NCBI GenBank assembly: GCA_026770575.1
Contig: MU657181.1
Span: forward strand, 610,487 to 629,760
DNA: 19,274 bases
Reading direction: 5' to 3'
DNA from: Pelagophyceae sp. CCMP2097
Lineage: Eukaryota; Sar; Pelagophyceae
Shown: positions 7,531 through 16,279 of the stretch, in pieces
How the letters are laid out: each line of letters starts with the position of its first letter
Position numbering within the stretch: the first letter of the stretch is position 1
Made by a program: the position numbers and the translations under genes
Notes under the pieces: generated by a model
The model's database searches: none
Seen by the model: only the letters and a program-made list of their open reading frames with translations
Told to the model about the DNA's origin: nothing

Positions 7531-8753
7531 ATGCTGGAGCGGCTGCCCGACGAGGTGTGCTTCCAAGCGCTGCGGCTGCTGGGCCTGGCGGAGCAGGCGG
7601 CGTTGTGCTGTTTATCGCGGGTGTACCGCGGTGAAGGCTTCGGCGGCCGCGACGCGGTTTGGACCATGCTCCGATACCAGCTCGTCGGCAAGGACGCAAA
7701 GACGGCATCGACGCGCAGCCAGAGGTCCGTCCCCGTGTGTCGGGCGAACGGGGCCAAATAGGCCCTCCTCTGTCGTGAGATCCCGCGCTGACGTCGACGG
7801 CCAGGCGGCGCCTCTCGGGCAAGGACGAGTTTCTGCGCGCTCTGGCGTCGCGGCGGTCCAACGCGGAGGAGCTGCGCGCGCGCTACGACGCTCTGAAGGC
7901 GCCCGGCCTGGCGCAGCTGCGCGCGCTTTTGGAGGCGTGGGCGCCCGTGGACGTGGATCACCGCGGCTCGGCGGGGTGCACGCTGCTGCACACCGTCGTC
8001 GCCGACGCGCGCATGTCCCACGCGCAGACACTTAGATGCGTGCGCGAGCTCGTGCTGCGCCGCGGCGCGAAAATCGACGTGGGCAACGACCTCGACTTTG
8101 CGCCTCTCATGTCCGCAGCCGCGTTGGGCGACGCGCGCACCGTCGCCTTCCTCTTGGACCGCGGTGCCGACGCTTCTGCACGCGGCGCGCACCCGAACGG
8201 CTTCGTGGGCGCCGCCTGCCGGCCGGGCAGCCGCAAGCGCGACTCGCGCGAGTGGGCAGAGTGCTACGGCCACGTCGACGTGGTCGCCGTGATCGACGCG
8301 CACCTCCAGAAGCGCGGCATTTCCGAATTCGGACGCTCGGCGGGCATGGAGACGCCGCCGCGGCCGCGGAAGCGTCGGCCTCGCGAGGCCGTACGCTACT
8401 GCGTCGAGGCGTGCCTGCATGGGCGCGAGAACTTTGGCGATATGGTAGCTTGCGACTGCGAAAACTGGTTCCACTGCGACTGCGTCGGGCTCTCGATCAA
8501 GGACTTTAACGCGTTGGTGAGATCAGACGTCGCCTTCGTCTGCCCGGCCTGCGCTTCAAGGCCGCCCGCCAACGCTTTGGACGCCGGCGCGCCGACCGAC
8601 GACGCGCCCGCCCGCGGCGCTTTGAGCCCCGGTGCTCAGCCAGACGCGCTGCTCGACTCACCGGCCCCGCCCGTCGACAGCGACCTCCTCTTCGCCACCG
8701 CGCTGGGGCCGCTCTTCTTCGAGTCGCCAGCGGGGGACCTGCTCTTCGAGTAA
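7531..8753 (+). CDS. F-box / ankyrin-repeat / PHD-finger protein
   Basis: Proposed exons are 7531-7724 and 7805-8753, giving 380 residues. The 80-nt intron (GTCCGT to CCAG) splits an Arg codon and restores frame. An F-box is at the N-terminus (LERLPDEVCFQALRLL, residues 2-17, then a Cys/Leu helix and a Trp near 46); in known proteins this binds SKP1 in SCF ubiquitin ligases. Ankyrin repeats follow at about 115-234: GCTLLHTVV, then APLMSAAALGDARTVAFLL with DRGAD, then a degenerate ECYGHVDVVAVI unit. A PHD finger is at about 262-317, with Cys and His in the order C-x3-C-x12-C-x-C-x4-H-x2-C-x19-C-x2-C and the typical NWFH before the His. The second Cys pair is one residue closer than usual. The acidic C-terminal 65 residues are disordered-looking. 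A likely role is a chromatin-directed ubiquitin-ligase adaptor, inferred from the domains only. The start is the only nearby ATG. Confidence 0.82.
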
Positions 8754-8910
8754 AGAAGCCCCCTCGTTTGGAAAGCACGGCCCTCGGCGGCGTTTGCTGG
8801 TGCGATGACTTAATGGAGGTGGAGTGATCCGCGCGGCGCGCGCGGAATCTGTGTCGCTGGAGCGGGGTGCGATTTGTGCGCCGTGTGCGCCGTGGCCGAT
8901 ATGCAATTGG
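8754..8910. other. Tail-to-tail spacer
   Basis: This spacer separates the stop codons of the F-box gene and the kinase gene. It should contain both 3' UTRs. A CAATTG sits at about 8904-8909, but without the rest of the shared spacer motif. No gene is visible. Confidence 0.5.
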
Positions 8911-11638
8911 TCACCACACAAAGCGTCTGCGCGTCTTGTTTGTGGCCTTTGCGGCCGTAGCGCCTTCGGGCGGCGCCTCGGCGGGCGCCGCCTTGCCCAG
9001 GTGGAGCCGGCCGAAGAACGACGCTGGCCGCCGCGCCACGGCCGGCTTGGTCGCTTGTGGCGCGGCGCGCGGCGACTGCTCCGATTGCGGCCTCGAAGGC
9101 ACCGCGGCGTCGATGGGCCGCCGGCCCGAGCGCGCCGAGAGAGACCAGCCGCCGAGGCCCGCGTCGGCGGCGTGCGGCGCGCCGGGCAGCACGCCGGCGC
9201 GCGGCGCGGCCGCGGCGCCCGGGGGCGTGTCGTCGCCCCCGAGGAGGCCCAGCGGCTGCTCGAGGTGGAACCTCGCCACCGCCGCCGGCGCGGCCATGGG
9301 CAGCAGCGCCGGCGACGCGAGGCGCCGCGCCAACTGCGCGGCCGGCGAGGAGAGCAGCCGCGCCAGCTCGCGCTCGTCGTCGTCGGCGCTGCTTAGCGGC
9401 CCTGCCGCGCCCGCGCCAAAGCTGTGCGCTTGACCGCCGACGGCGATGGGCGAAATCTCGAGCGGCCGTGGCTGCGACGAGGCGCGGCCGCGCGCGCCGC
9501 CGCTACGCGGCACGTCGTCCCTCGAAGATGACTTGAGCCGTCGGCTCGAAGGTGGCGTGGGCGAGACGCCGCCCTACGTCGACGGCGATGAACCACGCCC
9601 CAGACGCTCCCGTCGTCTCGTCGGCGGCCGCGGCGGGCGTCTCACGATTTTCTTTTCGCTCGATGGTGTCTTCGCGGCCGAAGGTGTCTTTGCGGCCCAC
9701 GAGCTCTCGAGGCCGTCGAGGACGTCGTCGCCGATGGGCGTAAAGTGCGGCAGGCGCCGCGGGCCGGCGTCCAAGTCGTCGTCGGGGACGTCGACTTCGA
9801 GCGGCGCCGACGACGGCCGCGACGACGCCGCCGCGTCGAAGCGATGTTCCAAAAATGCGTCGTCGGACCGCTGCCGCCCGCGCGAATTCTGCGCCGGCCG
9901 TACGCGGCCGACTTGGATCGCGGCCGCCGTCGGCGACCGCTGCGACGCGGTGGGGTCCTCGGTGGGCGACCGATGCGGGGAAGGGTTAAATCCGAAATCG
10001 TAAGAGAACTTGGATGACCTAGCGACGCGATGAGGGTCGACGCTCCGACGTGTCGTCCGCGCACGACGGCTACGGCTGAGCCTCTGTGCCGCCGCTTCTC
10101 TGTGCTGCCGCTCGCGGCTCGGTGGTCGCTCCGCTCGCGGCGGCTCTGTGGCCACTCCGCCCGCTCGCGAGTCGGTGGCCACTCTGCCCTTTGGGGTTTC
10201 CTGACTCCCGGGCGCGGCGTCCTCGCGGGTCGAAGTGGGCGTCGCCGAGGAGAGGTACGATGCGCGGCGACGGCGCGAGCGGCTGGAGCGCGCCCTTCTT
10301 TTGCGCCGGCACGGGAAGCTCCGGCGGCGCCTGCGGCTGCTGCCGCGCGGGCGCGGGCGCTGGGGCAAACGCCAAAATAAACTTGTGGTCCAGCGCCTGC
10401 TGCGCCGACGGCCGGTCCGCGGGGACCATGCGGAGCAGTTCCTCGCAGAGCTGCGAAGCGCCGGCGTCGGCGCGTTCGCCGAAATTTAAAGGCCGCGCGG
10501 TGGAAGTGCTCCGCGGCTGCGTCAACCTTAGCTGCGCGGCGAGTTTGACGCCCTCGCCCCAGCCGAGGGCCCAGGGGTCGCCGCGCAGCGCGAAGTGTCT
10601 GTGGACGAGGTCGAGCTCGGACGTGGCGGGGAAGAGCGGCTGGCCTCGGCCGAGGAGCTCGGCGAGGACGCAACCACAGGCCCAGACGTCCACGGGGCTC
10701 GAGTACTCGCGCGACCTTAAGGCGTTCTCCGGCGCGCGGTACCAGCGCGTCGAGACGTAGTCCGTGTACGGCGGCGCGGACCGGATCTCGCGCGCGCAGC
10801 CAAAGTCGGCAATCTTCACCGTCCGCGCCTCGTCGTCGCAGACGAGCAGGTTCTCCGGCTTGATGTCGCGATGGAAGAACCCACGCCGATGCATGTGCGA
10901 GCACCCTACGGCGCGCGTGCGCGCGGCCCGCCGACGCGCCGCCGGACGCCGACGCCGCCGGACGCACCGCTGAGGACCGAGCGCAGCACGCCCGCGATGC
11001 GCTTCGGATCGTCAAAGTACGCCGCCGGGTCATCCTTCATCGCGTCGTAGAGGTTGCCGCCTACCCGCCGGAGCCGTCGGCGGCCGAGAGGAGACCAGGG
11101 GCGCGGGCCGAGGAGGGTCTTACCCGAGCAGAATTCCATGACGATGAAGACGGAGCCTACGTCGAGGCGTGGCCTTTCCGGCGCCCAGTTCCGCGGCGCG
11201 CGGCGCGCACCGTCGATCTTGGAGTGCATGACTTCTCGCAGGGCGACGATGTTGGGATGCGGCCCGCCGGACTTTTGCATCTTGTGCAGCGACGAGAGCT
11301 CGCGCTGCTGCATGCATTCGTTCCACGTATCGAAACGCTTCGTTATGTGCCTGCAGGGGCGGCGTGCGACACCGGAACCGCCACGGCGCACGGGGATCCC
11401 GGGAGCGAGGCGCGGCGAATCGAGGCGAGCGGCCTCGACGCCGCTCGAGCTCCGCGCGCCGCGAATCCGAGCGGTCCCCACGGCTTCCCGCCGCAGCCGC
11501 CGGGGACGCCGGCCGTGACTTGACCGCCAGCGTCTCGCCGTTCTTTTGGGCCTGGTAGACTGCGCCAAAGGCCCCAGAGCCGAGGAGCTTCGTGACTTCA
11601 TAACCATAGCTACGGCAGGCCGCCTCGCCCGACGCCAT
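8911..11638 (-). CDS. RCK/MAK/MOK-family protein kinase, seven exons
   Basis: This is a CMGC Ser/Thr kinase of the MAK/ICK/MOK group, whose members regulate cilium length and intraflagellar transport in animals, worms and green algae. Proposed minus-strand exons are 11638-11520, 11350-11211, 11156-11124, 11060-10968, 10905-10206, 10018-9646 and 9573-8911, giving 706 residues with all phases consistent. Motifs are: Gly loop GSGAFGAV (20-27), Lys40 in LAVK (codon split by intron 1), FDTWNECM as in MAK (KFYSWDECM-like), HRDIKPEN (140-147), DFG (162-164), the activation motif T-D-Y (176-178), then STRWYRAPE. TDY is typical of MAK/ICK. Exon 3 is only 33 nt. The C-terminal 400 or so residues after the kinase domain are Ser/Pro/Ala-rich and unrecognised. 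Introns are 169, 54, 63, 62, 187 and 72 nt. The start is the ATG just before the conserved YEVTKLLG strand; upstream frame extends only to a GTG. Exons 6 and 7 might be read as separate genes, but spliced frames and phases argue for one. Confidence 0.85.
10110..10192. repeat. Imperfect ~26-bp repeats in the fifth kinase intron
   Basis: Three diverged units begin with GCTCGCG and run through a GGTGGCC/TGTGGCC-like core to CACTCC or similar. They lie within the proposed 187-nt intron (10019-10205), which helps explain why it is longer than most introns in the window. Confidence 0.5.
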
Positions 11639-11999
11639 GACCGCGCGCAGCGCAGCCCAAAGCAGGCGCACAACGCGAGAAGACGAACGGGCACTCCAGA
11701 GGGGCACTCCAGCGCGAGATGCGGCACTGGGCCGGGGACGGTTGGGTTCTCAAGCTTGCAAGATGACCCTGGGAATTTTTCAAGTTCGAGATGCAACATT
11801 TTTATGGGCCGCCTGGGCGCCACATCCAACATCGCCGTGGGCCGGTCCTGAAATCCCATGTCGCGGGTGACATCTGCTTCGGGCCTTGCCAGTGGGAGCA
11901 TAGGGATTCCTACAATTGTAGTCAGTGCATAGGCCCTCTCTCAGTCTGAGTTCACTTTGCCATTTGCATTGCATTCCCAAGGTTCTTGCAAAAAGCACG
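11639..11999. promoter_or_regulatory. Divergent spacer between kinase and RCC1-BTB genes
   Basis: This 361-base spacer must hold promoters for both genes. It is richer in A+T than its flanks, particularly 11760-11990. It contains a perfect 12-bp palindrome (11910-11921) inside the shared spacer motif. No ORF here has recognisable coding character. Confidence 0.45.
11900..11921 (+). promoter_or_regulatory. Shared spacer motif, copy 2
   Basis: ATAGGGATTCCTA is followed by CAATTGTAG; the last 12 bases (CTACAATTGTAG) form a perfect palindrome. It closely matches 319-339, and its two halves recur at 19053-19075 on the other strand. It lies about 80 bases upstream of the ATG at 12000, a plausible distance for a core promoter element. 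Confidence 0.4.
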
Positions 12000-14900
12000 A
12001 TGGCAAAGGCGCGGGAGCCCGACGAGGCGTGGCTGCACGAGCTCGCGCTGGGCTTATGCGCCCGCGAGCGGACGGACGCCCTGCTCGAAGCGCTGGCGCG
12101 CGGCGCCGCAGCCGAGATGGAGGCCCGTGCGAGCGCGGCGGCTCTCGACGCGGGCCTGCCGCTCTTCGACGCGCTCGGCAGTTTCGGGCCCGAGGCGCCG
12201 GTGCGTCCTCCGTGGGCCGTCCGCCCTCCGCCGGCCACGACGTGTGCTTAGGTGGTCATTTCGCTCGAGGAGCGGTCGGACGTTGTGCTGCCAAAGTTCG
12301 CCAGCGTCTACCGCGCCGTGGCGCGCGGCCGCGTCGTCTTCGTCGTCGAAGACCTCGTCGGCGGCCACTTCGATGGCGCCCCCAGGATGAAGCTCCGTGA
12401 GTCGCACCGGCGGCCGCGTCGGTGGGCCCCCCGGCGGGGTCGCGACGCGCCGCCGCGGTTGTCCTCATCGAGGCGCGTGTAGGCCTGGAGGAGGAGGACC
12501 TGGTTGCCTCTTCTGAGTCCCCGGACGAAAACGACGCGTTTGACGACATTGACGACGAGATTGTCGGCGTCTTTCTTGCGAACGTCTGCGCGGCAGTCCG
12601 CGCCGCGGACCGCACGCTGCCGGCGGCGCGCGTCGAGGACGTCGCCTACGCCGTCGCGCGCGCCGGCCTCGCGGCGGCGATGCGCCTCGCCGACCCGCCC
12701 GGGCTGCTCCTCGGCCGCGCGCCCGGCGGCCGGAACGTCGCGTACGCGCCGCCGACGGGGCAAAAGGCGTGGGCGCGCGCGACGCGCGCGACGCTGCGCC
12801 TCGGCGCAAACGCCGACTGGAGCTCCTCCGGCCTCGGCCTCGAGGTCGCGGTGACGGCGCGCGCGCGCGCGGCCGCGACGGCCGACGCCGCCGACGACGA
12901 ACTCCCGGAGGCCGCATCCGACGGCGTCGTCCTGTCGCTGCGCGCATCGCAGCGCATATCGCTCCGGCCCGCGCGGCCCGACGCGGCGCTGGACGACGGC
13001 GACTCCTTCAGCGACTTTGACGACGCGGACGATGTTGTCGTCAGGCCCTTTATCGCCGCAATTGTCGCATGCTGGGCCGAGCCGCTGCCCGTGGCGGCCG
13101 CCGCGGGCCCGGACGCGGTGCGGCAGCCTAAGGTCGAGCGCACCGAGGGCGCCGCACGCGTCGAGGGTGCCGCGGCGGCGCGGCGGTCGAAGCGTGCGGC
13201 GACGAGGCGCGTCCTCGCCTGGGGCGAGAACACGCGGCAGTGTCTCGGCGGCGCCGGCGCTTTGCTCGTCGAGCCGACGGCGGTGCTGCTGCGCGACGTG
13301 CCCTTTGAGCGAGTACGGTCGGTGGCGTGCTCGGCGCGCCACACGCTCGTGCTCACGTGGCAGCGGCGCGTCTACGCCTGCGGCGACGGCGACGACGGCG
13401 CGCTCGGGTGAGCGGCGGACGCACCCATGGCGGCCCTCGACACGCACCTTAGGCTCGGCGGCCTGCAGCAGGCGTCTTCGCTGGCGGCGGTGGACTGGGG
13501 GAGTGCCGAGGACGAAGACGCTCCCGTCATCGTCGCGCTCGCCGCCGGCTCCGACGTCTTTGGCGCGCACTCGGCCGCAGTAGCCATGGACGGCGCGCTC
13601 TACACGTGGGGCCTCGGCGTCGAAACCCGCGTCGGCGATACGGCTGCCGTCGTGACGCCGTCGCGAGCGGGGGAGACTGCGAACGTGATTTTGGCATACC
13701 TTTGCGCTAGGTGGCGACGGGCCACCGCACGATGCAGGCCGTGCTGCGGCCGCGGCGCGTGCAGTGGTTGGACGGCGGCGCCGCGCTGCCGGCGATGTCG
13801 GCCGTCTCGTGCGGCGGCAGCTTTTGCGTGGCGCTCGACCCCGACGGCGCCGCGTTCTCGTGGGGCCTCTGGGCCCGCGGCCGCCTCGGCCTCGGCGAGG
13901 CGCCGCAGCTGGCGCAGTCGAGGCAGGCCGAGCAGACGGACCGCAAGCGACTCGCGCGGTTCCAGCTCTCGCCGAGGGCAATCGGCTCGGCGGGCGACGC
14001 TTCAAACCCCAAAAGGCGCTACCGGCAAGTCGCGTGCGGCGAGGCGCACTGCGTCGCGCTGACGCTCGAGGGCGAAGTGTATGCCTGGGGCTGCAACGAC
14101 CAGGGCCAGCTGGGAGTCGGCACGACGCGCAGCCGCCTGCTCGAGGATGAGGCCACGCCCGCGCGCGTCACCTTTTCCGATGCCGGCGCGTCCATCGAGT
14201 CGGTGGCGTGCGGCGCGACGCACTCGGTGGCGCTCGACGCTTTAGGCGGCGCGTGGTCCTGGGGCGGCGGCGGCGGCGCGATGCTGGGCCTGGGCGACCG
14301 GCCGCGCGGCGGAGCTTTAGCCACGACCAACGAGCTCATGACGCAGCGCGTCCTCGAGGCGCGGCGTAAATCGCAGAGGGCCGCCGGCGCCGCGCCGAGC
14401 CGCGCGACGGCGCGCGACGTGGCGTTCGCCGCGCCGCGCCGCATCCGCGGCTTTGGCGACGGGCCCGCGTCGACGAAATTCGTGGCCGTGTCCTGCGGCG
14501 AGCGGCACACGGCGTTCGTCAGCGACGCGCGCGCTTTGCTGCTCTGCGGCGACGGCGTAGCCATGCTCGGCGAGGCCGCCGTCGGCGGCGACGCTCCCGT
14601 CGGCGACGGTGACGCTCGCCAAATGCCGCCAGAGGCGGCGGTCATCGACTCCGCGTCCGTGGCCGTGCCGCGGCAGCCCAACGCGCGCTGGCTGCGGCGG
14701 CTGCGCACGGCGCGCCTCGACGCAGTCGTCTGCGCGGGGCAGCACACCGTCGTGCTGGCGTCCGGCGAGCGCGCCGCCGCCGAGCTCGGCCGCAAGCTCC
14801 TCGACAACGCGCGGCGCGCGTCCCGGCTCCTTGCCGCGTCGGGCTTCGAGGACGACGAGGCCAGACCGAAGCAGGACTCGGACGACGAAACCGACGGCGA

Positions 14901-16164
14901 ATTCGACGCTGAGGCGACGCCGCGCGCGTTTGGCGTCGACTGTATGGTCGTGCCCGGCGGCGGCCTGCCGGCGTACGCGCACCTTTCCGTCCTCTCGGCG
15001 CGGTCGTCCACCTTTGCTGAGCTGATCTTGTTGGAAAGGCGCGACGACGGCGGCGGCGCGCCCGGCGATGTTTTGCAGCTCCTCGCCCCGGACCTTTCGC
15101 CGGCGGCGCTGCAGCACCTCCTCGAGTTCGTCTACTGCGACGACGTCTTCGAGCCGACGCACGGCGCGCTGCACCCTACAGTGCTCGGCGAGCTCCGCCG
15201 CGCCGCGGACGCGTACGCGCTCCCACGCCTCGCCAGCATCTGCGACGACTTGCTGGGCACCAAGCTCCTCGACTCGCTCAAGGTCGGCGCCGTTTCCGAG
15301 GGTGAAGAGGTGGAGTCGTGTTTCAACGACGACTTTTTTAGCATGGTCGGCGACGGTTCGACGGCCGACGTGACGATGCTCGCCGGCGGCGGTTCCGTCC
15401 AGGTCCACAAATGCGTCCTCGAGGCGCGGTCCGATTTCTTTCGCGCCATGTTCAAATCGGGCATGCGCGAGGCCGGCGACGACGGCGTTTCGGCGCCGAT
15501 GCGCGCTGAGGTGGCGGTGCCCGACTCAGCCGAGGGGGTGGCGCGCCTGATGCGCCTCGTCTACGCCGACGACGTCGAGGACGGGACGGTGGCGCAGCTT
15601 TTGGACGACGTGGCCGCAGCGGACCGCTACGGCCTCGCTCCTCAAAAGGCGGCCTGCGAAGCCACGCTCCTCAGCGCTTTGGTCGGTTCGCCGGCGGCCG
15701 TGCCGCACGCTTTGCTGGTGACGTCACGCTTCCACGCCTCGGCGGCCTTTGACGACGTGCTGGCCTACGCCGCCGGGGACCTGAGTAAAATCGACATCGC
15801 GCAGCTCCACGCCGAACCCGACGTCCTCGCCGCGCTCCTCGCCGCGCTGCAGCGCGCGCGGCCCGCGGCGCTGCGGCCCGCGGCGGCGCCGCCGGCGCAC
15901 GCGCCCGAGGTGGAGGCGGCGCCGTTGTACGACTCGTCGCAGACGCTCTCACTTCCCCACGCTTTGGCGCTCCTCGCTGCCGCAGCCGTTTTAGTCCTCT
16001 TCCAGTCGCGCTACCGCTTCCGGCCCGTCATCGTCTCCGGCCTCAACGGCGTCTTTATCATCCTCGTCGTCGTTCTCTTCGTCCACTCCTCGCGGCTCAA
16101 CGAGACAAAGAGGCTCCAGCAAACCCGCGCACGCGGAGTCCATCTCAAGAGCCCGGCGGCGTGA
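12000..16164 (+). CDS. RCC1 propeller / double BTB protein with two C-terminal membrane helices
   Basis: Proposed exons are 12000-12200, 12252-12396, 12483-13407, 13453-13651 and 13711-16164, giving 1307 residues. Residues 1-350 are unrecognised and acidic. About seven RCC1 repeats span 356-850, seen as recurring WG, ACG or SCG followed by H/S-x-x-A/V-L, and units such as GALGLG, GRLGLG and GQLGVG. BTB 1 is at about 897-1008 (HLSVLSARSSTF, LLEFVYCDD, AADAYALPRL). BTB 2 plus a BACK-like tail is at about 1029-1210 (ADVTML, HKCVLEARSDFFRAMF, RLVYADDVEDG, AADRYGL). Two hydrophobic segments follow at about 1237-1257 and 1261-1284, then a basic tail. RCC1 with paired BTB recalls IBTK, which also has ankyrin repeats and is a cullin-3 adaptor; the membrane anchor is not part of that family as I know it. 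Introns are 51, 86, 45 and 59 nt. The last could instead be only 26 nt (13685-13710), adding 11 residues. Confidence 0.83.
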
Positions 16165-16279
16165 CGACCCGCACTTAATCATCGAGCTTGGCTCTCCGGG
16201 GGTCCTTTATGTAGTTGGGTCGGCCACGAGGTGCGGGAGCTCGATTGAGCGACGGCGTATGTGCATATGTCTTTTTTGT
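16165..16279. other. Tail-to-tail spacer
   Basis: This 115-base spacer lies between the stop codons of the RCC1-BTB gene and the oxygenase fusion gene. It is moderately A/T-rich at its right end and presumably contains both 3' UTR ends. No gene is seen. Confidence 0.5.

Noticed and set aside
10070..10205. Kinase ending at the stop codon at 10070
   Set aside because: Just downstream on the minus strand, a CTAG acceptor at 10019 opens a well-coded exon in the phase matched by a GTCAGG donor at 10205, and the next intron (GTGAGA to GTAG) also fits. I kept the longer gene, with the short form as an alternative.
9642..11033. 463-residue minus-strand frame overlapping the kinase
   Set aside because: It is Arg/Ala/Pro-rich and is a frame shadow. 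The kinase motifs lie in another frame on the same strand.
11120..11707. Kinase start further upstream at 11707
   Set aside because: The codon there is GTG. The first ATG in the frame is at 11638, close to the conserved kinase N-terminal strand.
12308..14005. 565-residue minus-strand frame opposite the RCC1 gene
   Set aside because: It is a long open frame produced by high GC; it is Arg-rich without motifs, while the plus strand encodes clear RCC1 repeats.
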